The notes under the pieces: generated by a model
The model's input: only the letters and a program-made list of their open reading frames with translations
The model's database searches: none
What the model was told of the DNA's origin: nothing
Program-made: the position numbers and the translations under genes
In this document: piece by piece, positions 19,714-25,492 of the stretch
Position numbering within the stretch: the first letter of the stretch is position 1
Layout of the letters: every line of letters begins with the position of its first letter
Origin: a virus
IMG/VR virus record: IMGVR_UViG_3300037882_000718
Location: 1 to 25,492 of that record
DNA: 25,492 nucleotides
Strand: one strand, 5' to 3'

Positions 19714-19787
19714 ATAGTCCTGCCCTGTTAAAGGGCGAAACCTCAAAAGCCCTGGCCCCGAGGCGTTATATCGGGGCAAATAAAACC
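19714..19787 (+). promoter_or_regulatory. Leader with GCCCTGTTA hairpin and alternative pairings
   Basis: GCCCT-GTTAA-AGGGC (19722-19736) follows the stop by 8 nt and belongs to the repeat family at 7331-7359. A second GCCC (near 19750) could compete for the same AGGGC strand. Then GCCCCGA/TCGGGGC (about 19755-19777) precedes AAATAAAACC and the ATG at 19788. This arrangement could act as an attenuator-like switch or just as a processing site. Confidence 0.55.
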
Positions 19788-20345
19788 ATGCAACCGTTAG
19801 CTAACTTCCAATTGAAATATAATGACCTTGGGTCAACATTTCAGAAACGCAATATAACACCGGCTGAGATGTTGGTGTTGGTTTCTATGTTCCATAATTC
19901 AGGTCGAGATGGTAGGTTTATGGGTGAGAACCTGATTGATAGGTTGAAAGTGATTGATGAGAAACACGAGAAAGAGTTACTCAAACCTCTTTATGAATCA
20001 CTTGAGACAGTTGAAAAACAAATTGAGCAACTTGAAACTGATGAGTTGACCGACGAGATTCGTGAGCGTAGATCGAGTGCTTATACGACTAAGCTAACCT
20101 CTCTTCAAGAGCGAATCACGGAACTGGAACAACTTATTGCCATTCGTAATCTTGACTCAGTCACCGAAAAAAACCGTCTTTCGATGATTTATGGTGAAGA
20201 TCGGATTGAATCCCTTTTTCCGGGGATTTCACCTACCTTGCCCGCAACCCATAAAGAAGCGCAAGAACTCGGTATGAAACGTAAAATCGCTAGTCCCGAA
20301 TTTGGCGACATGCTTTCTGTGGTTAAAGTCGGCCAACCTGCTTAA
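19788..20345 (+). CDS. Coiled-coil protein in head-tail region
   Basis: 185 aa. The middle is strongly helical and charged (EKHEKELLKPLYESLETVEK, QIEQLETDELTDEIRE, TSLQERITELEQLIAI), a probable long coiled coil. N- and C-termini are more mixed, the end being MLSVVKVGQPA. It starts after a structured leader without an SD; its stop is 3 nt from the next start. Position between capsid-associated and adaptor genes suggests a head completion or scaffold-like role. I do not recognise the family. Confidence 0.75.
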   Translation: MQPLANFQLKYNDLGSTFQKRNITPAEMLVLVSMFHNSGRDGRFMGENLIDRLKVIDEKHEKELLKPLYESLETVEKQIEQLETDELTDEIRERRSSAYTTKLTSLQERITELEQLIAIRNLDSVTEKNRLSMIYGEDRIESLFPGISPTLPATHKEAQELGMKRKIASPEFGDMLSVVKVGQPA

Positions 20346-20348
20346 TCT

Positions 20349-21083
20349 ATGTCACGAGGTGTAGCTCTATCAGTTCTCCGTGCTCTGCTCAAAGCGGAGA
20401 TCAAAGAAGCACAGGAAACAAACACTGCTCTTGATACTGAATTGAACTACGCTCTCGCGAATGGACAGAAGAAGTTGGCCGATGGAAACGACTGGCCTTT
20501 TTTGATGGATCGGTGGGATGTAACTGGCAATGCTAGGTATCTCACTTTTCCATCATCTAATATCCGAAGTGTTACTGCTACGATTAACCTTCAACGACCT
20601 TTGTTGGTTGAACGGAAATATAACTCTCTCTGGCAGGAAATTCCACACGGAATTGGTGGAGCGCAATACAATTACATCGACAGTGATGCGGGACGGACTC
20701 AAGACCCTATTCAACGCTGGCAGCTTGACACCAACACCGGCGATGCAACTAGTGGCTCCGTTGTCGCTAATCAGTTTGAAATCTGGCCTGTTCCAATCAA
20801 TGCACAAACTATCCGTTTCACTGGACAGCGTCAAGTTCGCGATCTTGCTGTGGATGCTGACAAAGCTGATCTTGATGATCTTTTGATTGTTTACTTTGCC
20901 GCAATGGAGTATTTAATGTTGCGTGATTTAGGAAATGCAACAATTGCGACTAAGAAGTTTCAAGACCATTTCATCACCATTCGAGGAACTCAACCCTCTT
21001 CTGACTGTCCCCCGATTGTTCTCGGCGCTCGTCAGCGTTATTCACATCGTGCAGTTAAACTAATCGCAACAGCAACTTCTTAA
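20349..21083 (+). CDS. Head-tail adaptor protein
   Basis: 244 aa. The start, with helices SVLRALLKAEIKEAQE and ALDTELNYALANGQKKLADGN followed by DWPFL, fits the helical adaptor proteins of podovirus-like phages (SU10-like/gp4-like), in which N-terminal helices bind the portal. The beta-rich centre has FEIWPVP and IRFTGQRQVRDL, then helix LDDLLIVYFAAMEYLMLRD. It probably sits under the portal and connects the tail. The gene begins TAATCTATG after the preceding stop, typical of the coupled late genes here. Adaptor assignment comes from pattern and order. Confidence 0.75.
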   Translation: MSRGVALSVLRALLKAEIKEAQETNTALDTELNYALANGQKKLADGNDWPFLMDRWDVTGNARYLTFPSSNIRSVTATINLQRPLLVERKYNSLWQEIPHGIGGAQYNYIDSDAGRTQDPIQRWQLDTNTGDATSGSVVANQFEIWPVPINAQTIRFTGQRQVRDLAVDADKADLDDLLIVYFAAMEYLMLRDLGNATIATKKFQDHFITIRGTQPSSDCPPIVLGARQRYSHRAVKLIATATS

Positions 21084-21087
21084 ATCT

Positions 21088-21780
21088 ATGAACATTTCGA
21101 TGGTAATTGCAGATGAAACCAAATGGGTTTCATACGGAGCCACCAGAGTATTGAAAATCTGGGGGTATAACAATAACGCCACGGATGACCGGTATATCCA
21201 ACTTCACACCAAGCCTGCGGCTACAATTGCTGCTGGTGATGTTCCGGCAGTTAAAAGCCTTTGGTGTGGAGCCAACGCACCTTTTTATTGGGAGGTCAAC
21301 GCCGACCTTAGTGAGCTTTCCATTGCAATTAGTTCGACGGAGGTCAACTATACTGCAATAACAAACACAGGACTTGACTTGACGGCGCAGGTCGAGAGTC
21401 AATGTTTGATTGAAACAGGTCATACGCTAACTGGTGACCTGACAACAAGTGTGGCCGAAAAGCAAGTATGGGCCTCGGCAAGTGGGCCAAAGCGTTTGCT
21501 TAGGCTTGACGTGAAAAACAATTCTGGCGCAGTTGCATATCCGTTTATTCGTGCAAGTGATACCGCCTTGGCTGCTGACACCACCTCCGATGCGCTTGCT
21601 GGAATTGCTAATGGTGCGACTAAAACTTATTTTTTTGGTGTCGTTGGTTTGACTCCTTATCAAAAGGACGCGTCTGGCACCGCACATAATGGCTGCACAG
21701 TTGGGTGGAAATCGGTAGCTACCTACGCGGCTGCTTTACAGGCTGGAACAAGTGTTAATATAATGGCTGTTTATGCTTAA
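21088..21780 (+). CDS. Probable virion protein, two similar beta modules
   Basis: 230 aa without signal peptide. The first half (WVSYGATRVLKIWGYNN ... AGDVPAVKSLWCGANAPFYWEV) and second half (VWASASGPKRLLRLDVKNN ... KTYFFGVVGLTPYQ) each show a short helix/turn then strands with an Asn/Asp-rich turn and a Trp or Tyr near the end. They look like duplicated jelly-roll-like modules, though identity is low. It may be a tail-fibre base or head-decoration component. It overlaps the tail-spike gene by 8 nt, so the two are likely to be co-translated. Confidence 0.7.
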   Translation: MNISMVIADETKWVSYGATRVLKIWGYNNNATDDRYIQLHTKPAATIAAGDVPAVKSLWCGANAPFYWEVNADLSELSIAISSTEVNYTAITNTGLDLTAQVESQCLIETGHTLTGDLTTSVAEKQVWASASGPKRLLRLDVKNNSGAVAYPFIRASDTALAADTTSDALAGIANGATKTYFFGVVGLTPYQKDASGTAHNGCTVGWKSVATYAAALQAGTSVNIMAVYA

Positions 21781-24700
21781 ATCTCTTTGTCTGTTTTTTC
21801 TTTTGACGGTTGTAATACTAAATGCGCAACCCATTTATCCACCTGCAACTCAGGCGGAAGTTGATGCTGGTTTGGTAAAAGGAAAGTTTGTTTCTCCCTT
21901 TACTTTGAGCGGTTGGTCTGGTGCTGGCGGTGGTGCAACTGGAAGTTATACCTTTATTTCACCTCTAAGTGTGGCGAATTTGACTAATGTTTCGCTTCCG
22001 CTTGCACTCGCGAACCTGAACACTAACCTTGCAATCACCAACATCGTCACCCTGACCAATGACGTTGCTTGGCTTGTTCGCGTAGCGGCTTCCAACAATG
22101 TTCGCTATCTAACTCAGTCCGACGATATACGCACGGCGTTTCTTGCGGTGAGCAATAACTCTACAGTCTTCGCTCGCGCAGGAACTTGGAGCGTCACGCC
22201 GTCCAACTTCTCTCTTGGAACACTCGGTGCGGCTTACATGTCCTTCACGAACAAAACGAATCTCGTGTTCAAGGGTGAGGGAATGAATTCAAAGATGCTG
22301 GCCAGCGGCTCCGGGCAGGTGTTGCAGTTTCAGGATTGTGACGGTGTGGTGTTTGATGGATGGACCTTTGAATCTGACAAGGGTGGGGCTGCTGGCTATA
22401 CCTCGAATGGAGTGCCTGTGGTGACGGCCTTCATTGATTTGGTGAGGACAAACAGAAACTTCACGTTTATGAATTGCACGTTCAAGAACCTCGCAGTTCA
22501 CGGCATCGCATCGTTGATGCAGCCGTCGGACTTCAACAGCGACATCAGGATCATAAACAACACCGGCCAAGGTCTTGGCAGCACGAATGCGGGTGGAATC
22601 TCAGACGGATCTCTTTCGGCACTTTCCGGGAATAACATTTTGATTCACGGAAATCGCGTGATTGGTGCAATTAGAAGTTTCGAGATCTACAACGGCACTG
22701 GCGGCAATTCGTTCTCAAACATTATTGTCAGCGGGAACAACATTCAGGGGTTTGGATTGAGCGCGATACATCTAGTCGGAAGTGGTCCACTCAGAAATGT
22801 TCTCGTTGTAAACAACACGATTCAAAGCGGTGAAGACACTCTGAGAACCGCCGTTGGAAGTTACGGAATTCATGTGAATGGATACGTGTCGGACTCTAAG
22901 ATCATTGGTAATTCTGTTTCAGGCGCGGAGTTGCACGGAATCATTGCGTTTGAAGGCGTTACGAATCTTTCCATTGAAGGCAACCAAGTTCTGAACAGTG
23001 GCGAACTCGGGATTGCAGTGAATGATGCTTCGGGTGGATTGGTGACTGATGACGTTCGTATTTTTGGCAATGTGATAAAAGTTTCCGGGCAGGACGGGAT
23101 TCAGATTGGCGGCGGAAGGAACATCACGGTGGATAACAACACCGTAATCAATCCCGGCAACAGTCGTGAGGGAATTTACGTTTACGGCGGATTTGATTTG
23201 GCGACGAATGTGATTGTTCGGAACAACTTCATCAAGACGACTTCAGGAACTCCGAACTCTGGTATTCGCGTTAGCAACGGGTCAAAGGCGGTGATACTTG
23301 ATAACAACACGATCATCGGCTTCACAACTCCATATTTTATCGAAGTGTCAGACCGGGGCGAGACGACCGTGACGCTGCCGCTGAAGATTTTGGAGGCAAC
23401 ACTAACTGCTGGTGTTTATACGGCGACCGACACTGACACTGACATTCTTGTTCCGAATGGAACCTCAAGGTCTGTTACACTCCCGCCAACTCCGATGAGG
23501 GGGCGAACGGTGGTTGTTCGAGACGGAGGGTTTACAGCATCTGGAACAAACATCATAATCGGTCAAGGAGACGCTGACCTTATCAACGGTCAAACCTCCA
23601 CGAACATCGTGATCAACGGTGGCTCTCTGGTGCTGCGTGCAGACGGAACGAACTGGCAGGTGATTGCGGCGGCGGTTGGTGGAGGAAGTGGTGTTACTGA
23701 CGTGAGCGACAAAGTCTCTACCAACTTCAACACTGCGCTTGGAACAAACTTCATCTCTGGAGTTGCTAGCATTGGAACACCTGACTCTGGAGACTTGATT
23801 CCTATTTTGGATATTTCAACTGCACAGAGAAAGTATGTGTCCATTGGCAATCTTCCAGCGGGAACAGCGTCTCCCGGTGGAGCATCAACTCAAGTTCAGT
23901 TCAATCAAGGCGGGGTTTTGGATGGCAAGAGCACGTTTGTTTATTACACGAACGATCATCAATTGAAACTTCAGGGGATTGCGGCGTTCGGTTCAAATTC
24001 CACTAGGGCAAAACTTGTTTTTACAAATGATTCATCTGGTTCTTATTTGGAAATCAATCCAGGCGGTATCAGCCTTTCCGGCAGCCAGACCTTTGAGATC
24101 AATTCCGGGTCTGCCTATGCGGGGTATGGAACCAACATTATGTTGCTAAGTCCCAGTTCACTTCGACCTGGAGTGGATGATTCGATGGATTTTGGAATTT
24201 CTGCGCTTCGTATAAAGAACCTGTCCATCAGCCGAGCTGCGACGATGGGGTCCATCAACGCGACCGGTTCCATCTTTGGAAACTCTCTCATTGTGACGAA
24301 CGCCGTAACACTCCCGGCTCTTGCTACGAATTCTTTGGTATATGTTGGCGGTGGTGGAATTCTGCAAACAACAATCCTTGGTGCGAATCTTTCATGGTCC
24401 TCGCCGGGAACTCTTGCGGCGAGTGGTGGCGCCGCTTCCACAAACAATCCGGTTGATGCGATGGGATTTGTGGTCCCTACAAACGGCGTCATCCAGCTTC
24501 AGCGTCCGCTGTTGCAAAGCGGAACAAATCTCTGGGCTGTTGGCGACATCACGGGAGGAACAGGAAGCGCGAGTTGGAGCAATAATATCAGCTTTTTTGT
24601 GACGAGCGGCGTGACGAATGTGATGTATTCCAACATGGTCGTTGGAGCAATCATGGATGTTTGGTTGACTATTGCTCCAGGCGTCACCGTCCAGTTCCCG

Positions 24701-25360
24701 CAGTTCACAGCTTCACAATGGCTCGGGGGTCGAGTTCCATCTTTTGCGACGAATGGAAACACGATTCGAGTTCAGGCAGTCAATCGTGGTGGTGGAATTA
24801 CGAATCTTTGGGTTGCCCAACAGGATTTCACTTTGGTTCGTGGTGGTCCAATAGTTCTGGTTACGAACTTCGCGACTGGAGATGTGACTCTCACACTTGA
24901 TCCTGTGTTGACTAACCATGTGGGAACGGTTGGGAACAACGTCACGAATGTCGTTTCTGGATGGGGAGTTCATAATCTGACCGCCGCCGGCACACTCACC
25001 ACGACGTTGACGAATCGAAGCGTTGGGATAGCCACCAATGCCTTCAACATCCTCGCGGATTTCTCGGACACCGCGAACACGCAGATTTACAATGTGACTC
25101 AGTTTTCCACCAACGCGGTGACGATTGCGGCCACGAACGGAGTAGCTGGTCGGACAGTGTGCATCTACATGGGAACGAACATGCTGAGTTATACGGTTCG
25201 CGTGCTGGCAATGGATAGTTCGCCGATTCTTTGGAACTGGAACGTGACGACAAACGGAGCAACAGCCTTCACCAAAACCAACACCGTGGCGGCGAGAGTC
25301 TTCCTGACGAGGGAGACGAACGGAGTCTATACCGCCGAGATGGGCTACTACCGAAACTAA
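21773..25360 (+). CDS. Large beta-helix tail spike with Sec signal peptide
   Basis: 1195 aa. Residues 1-19 (MLKSLCLFFLLTVVILNAQ) are a signal peptide followed by a phage tail-fibre type segment ATQAEVDAGLVKGKFVSPF. About residues 130-530 form a right-handed parallel beta-helix: repeated N-N/G-N turns such as FMNCTFKNLAVHG, IVVSGNNIQGFG, SIEGNQVLNSGELGIAV and VDNNTVINPGNS, spaced about 20-25 residues as in PbH1 pectate-lyase-like repeats. The last 600 residues are Asn/Thr/Gly-rich beta modules with many TN pairs, perhaps a shaft or receptor-binding part. Beta-helix spikes usually bind or degrade surface polysaccharide. No catalytic residues can be named. The signal peptide is unexpected in a virion spike. 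Confidence 0.82.
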   Translation: MLKSLCLFFLLTVVILNAQPIYPPATQAEVDAGLVKGKFVSPFTLSGWSGAGGGATGSYTFISPLSVANLTNVSLPLALANLNTNLAITNIVTLTNDVAWLVRVAASNNVRYLTQSDDIRTAFLAVSNNSTVFARAGTWSVTPSNFSLGTLGAAYMSFTNKTNLVFKGEGMNSKMLASGSGQVLQFQDCDGVVFDGWTFESDKGGAAGYTSNGVPVVTAFIDLVRTNRNFTFMNCTFKNLAVHGIASLMQPSDFNSDIRIINNTGQGLGSTNAGGISDGSLSALSGNNILIHGNRVIGAIRSFEIYNGTGGNSFSNIIVSGNNIQGFGLSAIHLVGSGPLRNVLVVNNTIQSGEDTLRTAVGSYGIHVNGYVSDSKIIGNSVSGAELHGIIAFEGVTNLSIEGNQVLNSGELGIAVNDASGGLVTDDVRIFGNVIKVSGQDGIQIGGGRNITVDNNTVINPGNSREGIYVYGGFDLATNVIVRNNFIKTTSGTPNSGIRVSNGSKAVILDNNTIIGFTTPYFIEVSDRGETTVTLPLKILEATLTAGVYTATDTDTDILVPNGTSRSVTLPPTPMRGRTVVVRDGGFTASGTNIIIGQGDADLINGQTSTNIVINGGSLVLRADGTNWQVIAAAVGGGSGVTDVSDKVSTNFNTALGTNFISGVASIGTPDSGDLIPILDISTAQRKYVSIGNLPAGTASPGGASTQVQFNQGGVLDGKSTFVYYTNDHQLKLQGIAAFGSNSTRAKLVFTNDSSGSYLEINPGGISLSGSQTFEINSGSAYAGYGTNIMLLSPSSLRPGVDDSMDFGISALRIKNLSISRAATMGSINATGSIFGNSLIVTNAVTLPALATNSLVYVGGGGILQTTILGANLSWSSPGTLAASGGAASTNNPVDAMGFVVPTNGVIQLQRPLLQSGTNLWAVGDITGGTGSASWSNNISFFVTSGVTNVMYSNMVVGAIMDVWLTIAPGVTVQFPQFTASQWLGGRVPSFATNGNTIRVQAVNRGGGITNLWVAQQDFTLVRGGPIVLVTNFATGDVTLTLDPVLTNHVGTVGNNVTNVVSGWGVHNLTAAGTLTTTLTNRSVGIATNAFNILADFSDTANTQIYNVTQFSTNAVTIAATNGVAGRTVCIYMGTNMLSYTVRVLAMDSSPILWNWNVTTNGATAFTKTNTVAARVFLTRETNGVYTAEMGYYRN

Positions 25361-25492
25361 TGAACCGGCGCGCGTTCTTAAAATCGGGCTGTGTCTTTAC
25401 CGGACTAATCTGGGTGCCGAAGAATTTGGTGGCCCAAGGCTTTCCGCCCGGCGCCCTGGTGAGCAGCAAAGCGGCGGCTGCTGGCGGCGGCG
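25360..25492 (+). CDS. Tat-signal protein, N-terminal fragment only
   Basis: The window ends after 44 codons. The start MNRRAFLKSGCVFTGLIWVP has a twin-arginine motif RRAFLK, a hydrophobic stretch and NLVAQ as probable cleavage site, then a Pro/Gly region and SKAAAAGGG. Twin-arginine signals export folded proteins. TAATG overlap with the spike gene suggests coupled translation. GC content is clearly higher than in the structural genes before it. Mature function lies outside the window. Confidence 0.7.
   Translation, partial: MNRRAFLKSGCVFTGLIWVPKNLVAQGFPPGALVSSKAAAAGGG

Overview
The window is part of a tailed double-stranded DNA bacteriophage (Caudoviricetes). Rightward genes from about 11.5 kb give an ordered virion module: terminase small subunit, terminase large subunit, portal, scaffold, major capsid protein, head-tail adaptor and a large beta-helix tail spike. 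No sheath, tube or tape-measure gene has appeared by the right edge. Portal size and gene order suggest a short-tailed phage, but that is inference. The host is not named by the sequence. Four predicted exported proteins have cleavage sites with Gln at +1, and several genes have A-rich leaders without a Shine-Dalgarno (SD) site, as is common in Bacteroidota. The small-gene block instead uses a clear SD-like GAGAAAGG, and the Asn/Thr-rich tail protein and Tat leader would also fit Verrucomicrobiota. A Gram-negative host of one of these groups is a guess.

Left part (1 to about 11.2 kb) is transcribed leftward. Positions 3761 to 1 hold a compact DNA-metabolism operon: two small proteins, a Cas4/RecB-like PD-(D/E)XK nuclease, an unknown protein, a Sak4-like AAA ATPase and a RecD/Dda-like helicase that runs off the left edge. 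Every junction is a 4-nt ATGA overlap. Upstream of it (3.8 to 8.0 kb) lie unknown proteins, tiny membrane peptides, a class II tRNA and non-coding stretches full of inverted repeats. From 8.5 to 10.9 kb there is a run of small unknown genes (45 to 91 aa).

The most unusual part is the non-coding sequence. In the small-gene block nearly every gap between a stop codon and the next SD is an 80 to 105-nt element that folds as a closing stem plus two internal hairpins. Sequences differ but stems are kept by compensating changes, and loop motifs recur (a 14-nt loop starting TTGG; a GATTAA loop). Related but distinct paired hairpins precede two late genes (12308-12330 and 12625-12648), and another hairpin family (core CCTGCCCTGTTAAAGGGC) directly follows stop codons at 5.2, 7.3 and 19.7 kb. 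I suggest that this phage uses families of structured RNA leaders or processing sites between cistrons.

A palindrome-rich control region (about 11.08 to 11.48 kb) separates the leftward and rightward clusters. In the rightward module, three proteins carry Sec-type signal peptides (a beta-barrel-like protein between the terminase genes, a protein after the capsid gene, and the tail spike), and the last, partial gene starts with a Tat signal. This is odd for products expected to assemble in the cytoplasm.
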